Positions 13,914 to 24,745 of a DNA stretch of 40,450 nt are shown here, in pieces (positions within the stretch are counted from its first letter, which is position 1; each line of letters starts with the position of its first letter). The notes beneath the pieces are model-generated. The model had not been told where the DNA came from. It did not search any database and saw only the letters and a program-made list of their open reading frames with translations. Position numbers and translations under genes: made by a program. The stretch is from JBCBEX01 sp038528235. Lineage in GTDB: Bacteria; Bacteroidota; Rhodothermia; Rhodothermales; Rubricoccaceae. The stretch covers positions 1-40,450 of the forward strand of contig JBCBEX010000035.1 in assembly GCA_038528235.1 (NCBI GenBank). The letters run 5' to 3'.

Positions 13914-16739
13914 CTATTCGCCGCTGGCGTCGTCGGCTGGCTCGCTGGTCATGGCGTCGGCCATGCTCGTGAGCTCGGAGACGACGGTGCCGCCGCCCAT
14001 CTGAGCAGGCAACGTCGAGGTGCTCTTCACCCCCACGCGTGTCTCGGCGTCGATGTAGAGCGTCATGTCGTCCGTCGCATCGACTTTGTCGATTTCCACG
14101 ACGAAGGTTTCGAAGGTGCCCGCGGGGACCTCGACCGTCTCCATGCCAGTCACGGTGACGATGTGGTCCTGCACTTGCTGGGTGGCCGGTGCGAAGGCGC
14201 TGTACTGCGCCGTGTAGCCCACCTCCAGCGGCAACGTGCCGAGCGCCGCTTCCATCGCGAGGCCATCGGCGACCACGGGGGCGTCGAGCGCCATGCTCAT
14301 CGGCATGGAGCCTTGCGGAGCCGACATGAGGCCCTCGATGGTCGCGTCGCTGTAGCCCATCTCGATGGACATCTGGCCTTGGTTCATCGTGCGTGCGAGC
14401 GGCTTGAGACTGCCCTGAGCCACCACGAACGAGTCGCGGAGCGCCATGCCGCCCATCGCGGCGGGTAGCGTGGCGTGGTCCACGATGGCGTAGGCAGGCT
14501 GGCCCTCGTGCTCGATCGCCGTGATGATGCGCCGGGCCCCGTCGAGGGGCATGGCCTGGCCGCGGATGTTCATGACGACGTTGTAGGTCATCGAGCGCGG
14601 CGTGAGCGTGGCATTCTCGAACGAGAGGTCCGGCGTTCCGGCGTTGGCGTTCGGGTCGGTGACCGTCACCGTGGCCGGGTCCACCATGATCTCGCCGAGC
14701 TTGGTGCTGATGTCCTCCGGCATGTCGGCCTGGTAGCGCCCCCCGACGTGGTCAGCGAGGAAGGCCTCGACCTTGGCGAACATCGCGGTGCGGTTCTCGC
14801 GGCCGCGGAAGCCGTGGCCCTCGTCCATGGCGACCATGTACTCGACCGGGAAGCCGCGGTCGCGCAGCGCGACGACGATCTGGTCGCTCTCGCGCTGCTT
14901 CACGCGCGGGTCGTTGGCGCCCTGGATCACGAGCAGCGGCGAGGTGATCTGGTCGGCGCTGTTGAGCGGCGACTGCGCTTCGAGCATCGCCCGCTCCTCC
15001 GGGTCGTTCATGTCGCCGACGCGGGTGGCGAACATCGTGCGGGCCGCCTCCCAGTAGGGCGGGATCGACTCCAGCAGCGTGATGATGTTGCTCGGGCCGA
15101 CGATGGAGACGCCGGCGGCATAGAGGTCCGGCGTGAACGCGACGCCCGCGAGCGTAGCATAGCCGCCGTAGGAGCCGCCCATGATGGCCACGCGCTCAGC
15201 GTCAGCAATGCCCTGGTCGATGAGGTACTGCACGCCGTCGGTGATGTCGTGCTGCATCGCGCCGGTGCCCCACTCCTTGTTGCCCGCGTTGAGGAACGCC
15301 TTGCCGTAGCCAGTCGAGCCGCGGAAGTTGGGCTGCATGACAGCATAGCCACGGTTGGCCATGAACTGCGCGAAGCTGTCGTAGCCATAGGAGTCGCGCG
15401 CCCACGGGCCGCCGTGGATGAGCATCACGACAGGGAGGTTCGACGCCTCGACGCCTTGCGGGAGCGTGAGGTAGGCCGGGATCTCCATGCCGTCGCGGGC
15501 CTCGTAGCGGACGACCTGCATCGGGGCCATGTGCTCCACGGGCAGCTCCGGGCGCGACGTGTAGAGCTTCGTCACCGTGCGGGCCTCGCGGTCGAAGAGG
15601 TAGCGCGAGCCAGGATCGACGGCGCGGGTGACGCGGACGACCACGTAGCGCTCGCTCCGGTCGGTCGAGCCGGGGTAGATCTCGCCGTCCGGCAGGCTCT
15701 CACGCAGGAAGGCAAGGTCCGCCTCCGCAGCCTCGGTCTTCGGGTAGAGGCGCACGCGGTCGCCGTTGTAGTAGGTGAGCCGCAGTTCGTTGGTCTCGTC
15801 CGAGAAGCGTGCGCCAGCGAAGTCGGCACGGCCTTCGGGGTCGCGCTCGATGAGCGTCTCCTCCTGCGTGTTGAGGTCGAAGAGGACGAACTCGATGAGG
15901 TCGCGGTCGCCGGTGTTGGTGATCATGTAGACCTTGTCGCCGTCCGGGTGGAAGCGGACCGGGCTACACGTCTCGATGACCGAGCATGTGTAGATCGTCT
16001 CACCGATGGCGCCGTCCTCGGAAACGGGGCGGACCTGCGTTTCGCCGGTGCCGGGGTCAGTGCGCAGCGCGAGGCGCACGTCGCCGTCGAGGTCGGTCAT
16101 CCAGCCGGCGATCTGCTCAGTGTTCTCGATGAGCAGCGTGCGCTCGCCGGTTTCCAGGTTGAGGCGGTAGACATCGTGCCAGGCCGGATCGCGATCGTTG
16201 AGGCCGACGAGGATGTTCGCCGGGTCGTCCTTGGGCACGTCGTAGATGAGAGCGCGGACGCCCTCCATGTCGGTGAGGTTGCGCGCGGGCGGGACGCCGG
16301 TTTCGTCGTCTGCGTCGGCACGGAGGTCGACGGCGTAGACGTGGAAGTCCTCGTTGCCGCCTTTGTCCTGGACGTAGAGCAGGTAGCGGTTGTCCTGGCT
16401 AAAGCGGTAGCCGCCTACGGGGCGGTCGTCGGCCGTGAGCGCTCGGGCGCTCTCGAAGTCGGCGTCGCGGTCTTTGACCCACACGTTCATCACGCCCGCG
16501 TAGGGCTTGCTGAACGCGATCATCGAGGCGTCGGGGGAGAGCGTGCCGCCGGCGATCTCGGGGTCGCCGAAGAAGAGGTCGCGGTCGAGGAGCGGCGGGA
16601 GGGCGGCGCCCTGGAGCGCGGGGGCGGTGGCGTCGACGGCCTCGGCGGCCATCACGTCGTCTTGAGCGGTGGCGGTCTGCGGGACCGCAAGCAGGGCACC
16701 GAGCAGCATCGCCATACAGAACGAAAAAGAGAGCTTCAT
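13914..16739 (-). CDS. S9 family prolyl-oligopeptidase-type peptidase with C-terminal DUF3108-like domain
   Basis: A protein of 941 residues with a signal peptide (MKLSFSFCMAMLLGALLAVP, cleaved near TATAQ). A beta-propeller region at about 50-430 holds repeats such as GGTLSPDASMIAFSKP and YRFSQDNRYLLYVQDKGG. The alpha/beta hydrolase domain follows: Ser523 in GGSYGGYA, Asp610 in GANDPRV and His642 in DEGHGF, with normal triad spacing. These enzymes release dipeptides or cleave short peptides in the periplasm. About 270 further residues follow the hydrolase, where the family usually ends: two similar beta-rich stretches, ending with VEVPAGTFETFVVEIDKVD and LYIDAETRVGVKS, which resemble DUF3108-type envelope domains. 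The ATG at 16739 is chosen for the signal peptide. The 225-bp gap upstream shows no clear promoter. Confidence 0.87.
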   Translation of the reverse strand: MKLSFSFCMAMLLGALLAVPQTATAQDDVMAAEAVDATAPALQGAALPPLLDRDLFFGDPEIAGGTLSPDASMIAFSKPYAGVMNVWVKDRDADFESARALTADDRPVGGYRFSQDNRYLLYVQDKGGNEDFHVYAVDLRADADDETGVPPARNLTDMEGVRALIYDVPKDDPANILVGLNDRDPAWHDVYRLNLETGERTLLIENTEQIAGWMTDLDGDVRLALRTDPGTGETQVRPVSEDGAIGETIYTCSVIETCSPVRFHPDGDKVYMITNTGDRDLIEFVLFDLNTQEETLIERDPEGRADFAGARFSDETNELRLTYYNGDRVRLYPKTEAAEADLAFLRESLPDGEIYPGSTDRSERYVVVRVTRAVDPGSRYLFDREARTVTKLYTSRPELPVEHMAPMQVVRYEARDGMEIPAYLTLPQGVEASNLPVVMLIHGGPWARDSYGYDSFAQFMANRGYAVMQPNFRGSTGYGKAFLNAGNKEWGTGAMQHDITDGVQYLIDQGIADAERVAIMGGSYGGYATLAGVAFTPDLYAAGVSIVGPSNIITLLESIPPYWEAARTMFATRVGDMNDPEERAMLEAQSPLNSADQITSPLLVIQGANDPRVKQRESDQIVVALRDRGFPVEYMVAMDEGHGFRGRENRTAMFAKVEAFLADHVGGRYQADMPEDISTKLGEIMVDPATVTVTDPNANAGTPDLSFENATLTPRSMTYNVVMNIRGQAMPLDGARRIITAIEHEGQPAYAIVDHATLPAAMGGMALRDSFVVAQGSLKPLARTMNQGQMSIEMGYSDATIEGLMSAPQGSMPMSMALDAPVVADGLAMEAALGTLPLEVGYTAQYSAFAPATQQVQDHIVTVTGMETVEVPAGTFETFVVEIDKVDATDDMTLYIDAETRVGVKSTSTLPAQMGGGTVVSELTSMADAMTSEPADDASGE

Positions 16740-16964
16740 AGAGCAGGAGGAGGAAGTACGAGAGGGACTCGTGGTGCGACCGCAGGAGGGAGGCGGGTCG
16801 AGAGCGGGGCCACCGGCGCGAACGTGAGACACGGTTGGCGTGGGACACGATGGGGGAGCCGGAGGCCCTCCAAGATGCGCGTCCTCTACGGATGGATCTC
16901 CGTGCTGTTGCACCGACACACATCCTTCAGCGGATCCTCGCACCGGTGCATTCCACGCCGGAGG

Positions 16965-17774
16965 CTACGCCCAGACCTGCCGAACGACTGAGCGGAAGAC
17001 GGCATCGAGGCGGTCCGTCGAGACGGGATCGGTCGCGGGGGGCGGAGTGGCCCTCTCCAGTCGTTCTAGCTCGCCCTCGATGAAGGTCTGCAGCACCGGG
17101 ATGCGCACTGCGGCGTCGCCCTCGCTGCCTGAGCGCTTCGCGTCAATGAGCGCGTCCACGGTGGCGCGGAACGGGCCGGGGGGCGAGACGGCATCGAGGA
17201 CCGCGCTAAACGCGGTCGGAACGGGGCCGAAGCCCGCCTCGATCCAGCGGACGTTGAGCAGCGGGCGGAGGGCGTAGAAGTACTTCTTCGTGTTCACCTC
17301 CGGGCCTGCGAGGTGGTCGTGGTAGGTGCCCTTCGCCATGCTGCGGTAGTGGTGGTAGACCGCGAGCGGCCGGAACGCTTCGGCAGCAAGAGCGCGCAAG
17401 GCTGGCACGACGGCCTCGTTCTCCCGATAGACGATGGGCGAGCGCAGCCACTCCTGAGGCGAAGCGTTCGACCTGGGCAGCAGGCGGAGCGTTTTGCGGA
17501 GGTCCCACCCTGCCGGATCGAGCACGGCCCCGCTCTCGGACGCACCAATCGGTCGCCGCAGCACGTCGGGACGGCGCTCGACGTTGATGCTGAGGTACCA
17601 GTCGGGAGGACGGACGTAGAGGAAGCGGATGTCGAAGTCGCTGTCGGCCGAGGGGAACCCCCAGGCCCGGCTCCCAGACTCGCAGGCATAGACGATGCGC
17701 ACGCCTTCCTCTGCCTCGATGGCACGCAGCCAATCGAGGATCTCGGCACGAACCTGTTCAGGAATCGACGACAT
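16965..17774 (-). CDS. RlaP-like nucleotidyltransferase
   Basis: A protein of 269 residues. The N-terminus carries a polymerase-beta type nucleotidyltransferase signature, YACESGSRAWGFPSADSDFD followed by IRFLY: a Gly-Ser turn and a DxD metal pair in DSDFD. The rest (YHHYRSMAKGTYHDHL, VNTKKYFYALRPLLNVRWIE) matches the family named RlaP, found in RNA-repair clusters and also alone. Length fits. The substrate is unknown for stand-alone members. No RNA ligase or other repair gene is near; it stands between the S9 peptidase gene and a divergent DUF2231 gene. Start at the ATG ending 17774. Confidence 0.83.
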   Translation of the reverse strand: MSSIPEQVRAEILDWLRAIEAEEGVRIVYACESGSRAWGFPSADSDFDIRFLYVRPPDWYLSINVERRPDVLRRPIGASESGAVLDPAGWDLRKTLRLLPRSNASPQEWLRSPIVYRENEAVVPALRALAAEAFRPLAVYHHYRSMAKGTYHDHLAGPEVNTKKYFYALRPLLNVRWIEAGFGPVPTAFSAVLDAVSPPGPFRATVDALIDAKRSGSEGDAAVRIPVLQTFIEGELERLERATPPPATDPVSTDRLDAVFRSVVRQVWA

Positions 17775-17877
17775 GGACAGACGAAGTCATTGAGGAGGAC
17801 GATGGGTTCGCACCAAGAATCCACGCCAAGCACGGCGTACGGTCAGGTGCTAGGTTAGCAAGTCACTCCCTTCCCTG

Positions 17878-18384
17878 ATGTTTCGCGCGATGGATTGGCT
17901 CCTGGCCCCGTTTGAGTACGAACTGACAACGTGGCACCCGCTCGCGGTGCATGTCCCGGTGGTGCTGGTGCCGCTCGGCGCGCTCGGTGCATGCGTCTAC
18001 GCATTCACCGGCCAACCGCGCGTGCGTGCCGGGCTGCTCGTCTGGTTCGCGGTCACGGCGCTGGCAACGTGGTGGGCGATGCGAACCGGGAAGGCCCTCT
18101 ACGACAGCGTGGAGGGCACGCCCATCGTCGAGGAGCTGATCGCGCAGCACAGGACGACGGCTGCGTGGGTGTTGCGGTTCACCATCGCGCTGGTGCTCTT
18201 GCTTGCCGGGTTGAGTGCCTGGCGACGGTGGCGTAGGGCCTCGTGGCGCAAGGCCAACTCGGTGCTACGTCTCGGCCGCGATCCGCTATGGGTCCGAGCA
18301 GTTGTGGTCCTCCTCGCGTTCGTGGCTGCGCTGCTGGTAGTCTACACAGGGCACGTCGGTGGCGTGATGGTGTGGGGCCGGTAG
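17878..18384 (+). CDS. DUF2231 membrane protein
   Basis: A protein of 168 residues with four predicted transmembrane helices, at about 20-42, 50-66, 93-112 and 139-160. The family features are the early His-Pro-X-X-X-His motif (WHPLAVHVPVVLVPLGALG), a second histidine in AQHRTTAAWVL and the ending YTGHVGGVMVWG. DUF2231 proteins are small inner-membrane proteins, sometimes linked to haem or redox proteins; function is not established. The start ATG 17878 is used; ATG 17890 would also keep the first helix. Divergent from the RlaP-like gene. Confidence 0.85.
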   Translation: MFRAMDWLLAPFEYELTTWHPLAVHVPVVLVPLGALGACVYAFTGQPRVRAGLLVWFAVTALATWWAMRTGKALYDSVEGTPIVEELIAQHRTTAAWVLRFTIALVLLLAGLSAWRRWRRASWRKANSVLRLGRDPLWVRAVVVLLAFVAALLVVYTGHVGGVMVWGR

Positions 18385-18412
18385 GGGCGTAAGGGGGTGC
18401 CGCAGCGCGCGC

Positions 18413-18444
18413 GAGCCGATCGCGGCTAGCCTGTTAAGAACAGG
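18413..18444. promoter_or_regulatory. Paired dyads upstream of hrcA
   Basis: Two short inverted repeats lie side by side: AGCCG/CGGCT (loop ATCG) and CCTGTT/AACAGG (loop AAG, 18430-18444). They may end the DUF2231 transcript or bind a regulator. A third dyad, TGCCGC/GCGGCA, is at 18524-18537, and GTGCA/TGCAC with 8-bp spacing lies near 18556. None matches the HrcA CIRCE operator. Confidence 0.3.
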
Positions 18445-18595
18445 TGGAGCGCCGGGCAACGAATCGGGGCGGGAAACGCGCCGAGGGGCATCCGGTTAGA
18501 CGCACGCTGTGACCGCTTGCCTGATGCCGCGTGCGGCACGGCCTTTGTGCAATAGATCCTGCACTTACCGGAGCACGTCCGGTTGCCATCCTGTC

Positions 18596-19705
18596 ATGCC
18601 CGACTCCCGCCGCTCTATTCCGCTTCGCCCGACGGCCCCCGCTCTGTCCGAGCGGGAGCAGTCCATCCTGCGGCTCGTCGTACAGCGCTTCGTGCAGACG
18701 GCGGCACCCGTCGGCTCGCGGGTCATCTCCGAAGAAGACGAGATCGTGCTCTCCTCGGCGTCGATCCGCAACACGATGAGCCGCCTGGAGGCACTCGGCT
18801 ACCTCGGCCACCCGCACACCTCGGCAGGCCGCGTGCCCACCGAGCTTGGTTACCGCTTCTACGTCGACTCGCTGATGAACGTGGCGGGCCTCACGCCCGG
18901 CGACGAAGCCATCCTCCGTCAGTCGCTCGACGCGCTCTACGGCGATATCGAGGCGCTCACGCGCACGTCGAGCCGCCTGCTCGGGCAGCTCTCGCAGCTC
19001 CTGGGGGTGGTGCTCACGCCCAAGCTTGCGACCGGCACACTCGACCGCATCGACGTGGTGCCGCTCTCCTCGTCGCGCGTGATGTTCGTGCTGGAGGTGC
19101 GCGGCGGGCTGGTCCGCACCATCATCGCGGAGGCCGACGCCGAGATTCGGCGTAGCGACCTCCCGCGCCTCGTGACGCTCCTCAACGAGCGCCTCGCGGG
19201 CCTCTCGCTCGGCGAGATCCGCAAGACCGGCGCCGCCCGCCTCGACGACTTGCTGGGCGATCCGTCCACCCCCGACCCGGCGGGCCTCGTCCGGCTCGTC
19301 GTCCGTGAGGCCGACACGCTCTTTCGCGAGCCGCCCAACCGCCGCGCGCAGGTCGGCAGCCCGCACCACCTCGTCGCGCAGCCCGAATTCCAGGACCCGG
19401 AGGTCGTGCGCGGCCTCATCCGCATGGTCGAGGACGGCGAGGCCGTCGTCCACCTCCTCGAAGCCGACCCCGTCGAGCCCGGCGATGAGGACGCGAGCGC
19501 TATCGTGCTCATCGGGCGCGAACTCACCACCGACCTCACCGGGGACGCCATCGCGGCTCCCGACTACGCCGTCGTGACGGCGCCCTACCGCGTCGGCGAC
19601 ACCATCGGCCGCGTTGGCGTGATCGGCCCGACGCGCATGGACTACGGGCGCGCCGTCGCCCTCGTCGAGCGCGTGGCGTCGCTGCTGAGCCGTTCCGCCG
19701 CCTGA
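18596..19705 (+). CDS. hrcA: Heat-inducible transcription repressor HrcA
   Basis: A protein of 369 residues. HrcA represses chaperone genes by binding the CIRCE operator and is activated by GroE. The N-terminal winged helix is clear: LSEREQSILRLVVQRFVQTA, PVGSRVISEEDEIVLSSAS, IRNTMSRLEALGYLGHPHTS and AGRVPTELGYRFYVDSLM. The central and C-terminal GAF-like part ends in the typical GPTRMDYGRAVALVERVASLL. ATG 18596 gives a short lead; the open frame further upstream is unlikely to be coding. First gene of hrcA-grpE-dnaJ. Confidence 0.95.
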   Translation: MPDSRRSIPLRPTAPALSEREQSILRLVVQRFVQTAAPVGSRVISEEDEIVLSSASIRNTMSRLEALGYLGHPHTSAGRVPTELGYRFYVDSLMNVAGLTPGDEAILRQSLDALYGDIEALTRTSSRLLGQLSQLLGVVLTPKLATGTLDRIDVVPLSSSRVMFVLEVRGGLVRTIIAEADAEIRRSDLPRLVTLLNERLAGLSLGEIRKTGAARLDDLLGDPSTPDPAGLVRLVVREADTLFREPPNRRAQVGSPHHLVAQPEFQDPEVVRGLIRMVEDGEAVVHLLEADPVEPGDEDASAIVLIGRELTTDLTGDAIAAPDYAVVTAPYRVGDTIGRVGVIGPTRMDYGRAVALVERVASLLSRSAA

Positions 19706-19763
19706 CCCTACGCCTTCCCCGTCTCTCTGCACACCGTTCGACCCTCCGCAACCCCGCACCGCT

Positions 19764-20378
19764 ATGTCGACGACCCCCATCAACCCCGACGCGCGCGACA
19801 GCGTGTCGCAGCACATCGGCACCAACACCGACGCTGCTGAAGTAGCCCTCCACGCCGTGGACGAACTCGCCGAACGCCAACTCCAGATCGAAGAACTGAA
19901 CGACGAGAACGACCGCTTGGTCGCCGACCTCGCCGCCGCGCAGGACCAGGTCAAGCGCAAAGCCGCCGAGTTCGAGAACTACCGCCGCCGCACCACGGCC
20001 GAGCTCGGTCAGGCCGCCGCCCGTGGCCGCGCCGAGGCGGTCGTCCGCATCCTCGACGTCTACGACGACTTCCGCCGGTCCCTCCAGGCGGCCACGGAGA
20101 CCGCCGAGAAGCAGTCCACGGACGACCCGGCCTTCGAAGGGCTCCGCGAAGGCGTCGAACTGGTCTACCGCAAGTTCACGGGCGAGCTGGAGAAGCTCGG
20201 CGTGCAGCCCATCATGACCGTCGGGGAGCCGTTCGACGAGCGCGTCCACGAGGCGCTCATGCAGCAGCCGGTGGACGACCCCGAGATTGCCTCCGGGACC
20301 ATCCTCGCCGAGATCCAGCGCGGCTACGCCCTCGACGGGCGCGTGCTGCGCCACGCCCGCGTCGTCGTCGCCCAGTAG
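19764..20378 (+). CDS. grpE: Nucleotide exchange factor GrpE
   Basis: A protein of 204 residues. GrpE releases ADP from DnaK in the chaperone cycle. An N-terminal coiled coil spans about 38-80 (ELAERQLQIEELNDENDRLV, VKRKAAEFENYRRRT). It continues with the family signatures VRILDVYDDFRRSLQAA, VYRKFTGELEKLGV, GEPFDERVHEALMQQP and GYALDGRVLRHARVVVAQ. It lies 58 bp after hrcA and 41 bp before dnaJ, so one operon is likely. The start lacks a Shine-Dalgarno sequence. Confidence 0.95.
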   Translation: MSTTPINPDARDSVSQHIGTNTDAAEVALHAVDELAERQLQIEELNDENDRLVADLAAAQDQVKRKAAEFENYRRRTTAELGQAAARGRAEAVVRILDVYDDFRRSLQAATETAEKQSTDDPAFEGLREGVELVYRKFTGELEKLGVQPIMTVGEPFDERVHEALMQQPVDDPEIASGTILAEIQRGYALDGRVLRHARVVVAQ

Positions 20379-20419
20379 CGCGCCTCCCAGCGCCCAGCCG
20401 TCTCCCACGCTCTCCACCC

Positions 20420-21580
<1,161 letters not shown>

Positions 21581-21616
21581 GCACGGCCCGCGTACAACCG
21601 AGAACGGCTTGCGTCT

Positions 21617-21633
21617 TAGCGTTTCGCACGCTA
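21617..21633. terminator. Weak hairpin between dnaJ and the HD-domain gene
   Basis: TAGCG and CGCTA pair around a 7-base loop in the 66-bp gap between the converging dnaJ and HD genes. The position suits a terminator, but the stem is only 5 bp. Confidence 0.3.
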
Positions 21634-21646
21634 GCGGGGCTGCGTT

Positions 21647-22942
<1,296 letters not shown>

Positions 22943-23090
22943 GAGAGCAGGGGCGAGCGGACGGAAGCGGGGGACAGGGTACGAACGCCGAGGCACAGCA
23001 GGCGGCGACGTACGCCTCGGTCCACGTTCGCATCGATCCGCGCCGCCCCCGAAATTCGTTTGACAGGACCGGCCGTGCCGCGTTGCTTCC

Positions 23091-23133
23091 TCGACCCTCG
23101 ACCCTCGACCCTCGACCCTCGACCCTCGACCCT
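23091..23133 (+). repeat. Heptamer tandem repeat, six TCGACCC units
   Basis: Six perfect copies of TCGACCC, 23091-23132, plus one base. It ends 4 bp before the GTG start of the deacetylase-like gene and replaces any ribosome binding site. Read in frame it would encode repeats of STLDPRP, which I take as non-coding or as an unstable extension if translation starts at the TTG at 23083. Confidence 0.92.
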
Positions 23134-23136
23134 GCT

Positions 23137-24570
23137 GTGCTCTTCGACGCCTCCCGCCTTGCTCCGCTGCCGACCTGCGTGGAGGTGCTCCCTGTCATGG
23201 CGGCGAAGGCGCGGTACGCGCTCGTCGAGTTGCTGCGCCCGCTCGGGCTGCGACCGACCTGGACGGACCGCGAGGGACTGAGCGGCGGCGGGCTCTACTA
23301 CGGCGTCGCGCCGACGGCCGCGCCCGCCCGTGCGCTCCGGCTCCGTCACCACGCCAGCACTGCCGCGTTCTTCGCCGCGCAGCAGCGCTACGAGGCCCGC
23401 GCGGCGACAACACTCCGCTGGGACGAGGAGGATTGGCCGGTGCTCTTCCCACTCGACGGGGAGGCGCTGTCGTCGGAGCCGTTCGAGGGCGCTGACCTCG
23501 TAGCCTCGGCGTTCTACTGGCTCAGCGGCTGGCACGAGGCGACTACGCGCCAGCGCGACGCCCACGGACGATTCCCGTACGCGGCGTCGCTGCACGCCGA
23601 ACTCGACCACGCGGCGGCCACGACCCCGGCAATGCCGACGGTGCTCCGGCCTGTGGTGGACGCTTACCGCGAGCGCCTCGCTGCGGCGCTGGCCGAGCAA
23701 GGCGTTGCCTTCGAGCGGCTGGGCTGGCGCACGGGAGCGCGGCAGCCCGCCGAGCGTCAGGGAGCCGTCTGCCTGACCTACGACATCGACCACTGGCGGC
23801 GGCGGCGGCTCGGCGTGGCAGCCCGCGCGCTCCGCGGCATCGGGTCGTGGCGCGGCCTGGTCGGTCCCGACCCTTTCCAGCACGGCCTCGACCTGCTGCT
23901 CGACCCCGTGGAAGCGCTGGGCGGGCACGCGACGGTATTCCTGAAGATGAGCGCCGACGCGGCCGAGGATGTGCCGTACCGTGCGCGCGAGGTGGACCTC
24001 CGCCGGTTCACGCGCCGCGTCCTGGAGAGCGGGGGCGAAGTCGGCCTGCACCCTGGCTACTTCGCCCACGACCACGTCGGCCGCCTCCTCGCGGAGCGGG
24101 ATCGACTAGCCCGCCTCGTCGGTCAGCCTGTCCGCGCGGTCCGGCAGCACTACCTCCGCCACGATGCCGTCCGGACGCCGCGGCTCCAGGCAGCCGCCGG
24201 GTTTTACCTCGACAGTACGCTCGGCTTCTCGGCCCACGAGGGATTCCGGCGCGCGACCACGATGCCGGTGCAGCTCTACGACCTCGACGCCGAGGCGCCG
24301 CTCGACCTCTGGGCGCTCCCGGTGCATGCGATGGACACGACCCTCTTCCAGCACCGGGCGCTGGCCCCGGAGGCGGTGTGCGAGGCGTTCCGCCAGGTCG
24401 TTGCGCAGGTGCAGCGGTTCGGCGGCGTGGCCGTGCTGCTATGGCACAACACGGTCGGCGATGCGCTTCTGCATCCCCACCAGGCCGCCACTTACACGCA
24501 GGTGCTCGAAGACACAGGCGCAGCGATGCCCTTGCTCACGCTTACGGAGGCTGTGGAGTCGTGGCAGTGA
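23137..24570 (+). CDS. Polysaccharide deacetylase-like protein
   Basis: A protein of 477 residues from GTG 23137. The C-terminal half resembles a NodB-type carbohydrate esterase fold: CLTYDIDHWRRRR near residue 212 (motif 1, with the metal or base Asp), VGLHPGYFAHDHVGRLLAER (motif 2 histidines), VRAVRQHYLRH, and FYLDSTLGFSAHEGFR. The last pattern is common in Bacteroidota deacetylases linked to lipopolysaccharide or capsule genes. The N-terminal 200 residues resemble the partner domain often found before this type (GGGLYYGVAPT, DLVASAFYWLSGWHE). No signal peptide is seen. The substrate is unknown. The start is uncertain because a 7-bp repeat touches it; a TTG at 23083 would put the repeat inside the protein. 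Confidence 0.75.
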   Translation: MLFDASRLAPLPTCVEVLPVMAAKARYALVELLRPLGLRPTWTDREGLSGGGLYYGVAPTAAPARALRLRHHASTAAFFAAQQRYEARAATTLRWDEEDWPVLFPLDGEALSSEPFEGADLVASAFYWLSGWHEATTRQRDAHGRFPYAASLHAELDHAAATTPAMPTVLRPVVDAYRERLAAALAEQGVAFERLGWRTGARQPAERQGAVCLTYDIDHWRRRRLGVAARALRGIGSWRGLVGPDPFQHGLDLLLDPVEALGGHATVFLKMSADAAEDVPYRAREVDLRRFTRRVLESGGEVGLHPGYFAHDHVGRLLAERDRLARLVGQPVRAVRQHYLRHDAVRTPRLQAAAGFYLDSTLGFSAHEGFRRATTMPVQLYDLDAEAPLDLWALPVHAMDTTLFQHRALAPEAVCEAFRQVVAQVQRFGGVAVLLWHNTVGDALLHPHQAATYTQVLEDTGAAMPLLTLTEAVESWQ

Positions 24571-24653
24571 GAGAGCCGGGGCGATAGGCGGGTTGGGTGA
24601 CGTGGGAGAACGGGCCCGGCTCTGAGCGCGGCCTAGAGGGTGTGAGCGCCCCA

Positions 24654-24672
24654 GTGACAGGGTACGTGTCAC
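24654..24672. promoter_or_regulatory. Palindromic operator candidate of umuDC
   Basis: GTGACA and TGTCAC face each other across seven bases (GGGTACG), a perfect 19-bp dyad, 73 bp before umuD. As umuDC is usually under LexA control, this is a candidate SOS box for this lineage, but its sequence is not the E. coli type and no second site is visible here to support it. Confidence 0.5.
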
Positions 24673-24745
24673 CCCCGCGGTTCTTGGTTGGCCGCGCGCT
24701 CTCCCACCTCTCGTTACGATCCCTCCGAAGCGCATTCCCTCCTCG

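Noticed and set aside
14475..16991. An 838-codon open frame opposite the S9 peptidase gene
   Set aside because: Same reason: it is Val/Arg/Gly/Asp/His-rich antisense of a well supported gene with an intact catalytic triad.
18385..18595. CIRCE operator before hrcA
   Set aside because: The dyads present (CCTGTT/AACAGG, GTGCA/TGCAC and others) do not match TTAGCACTC-N9-GAGTGCTAA.
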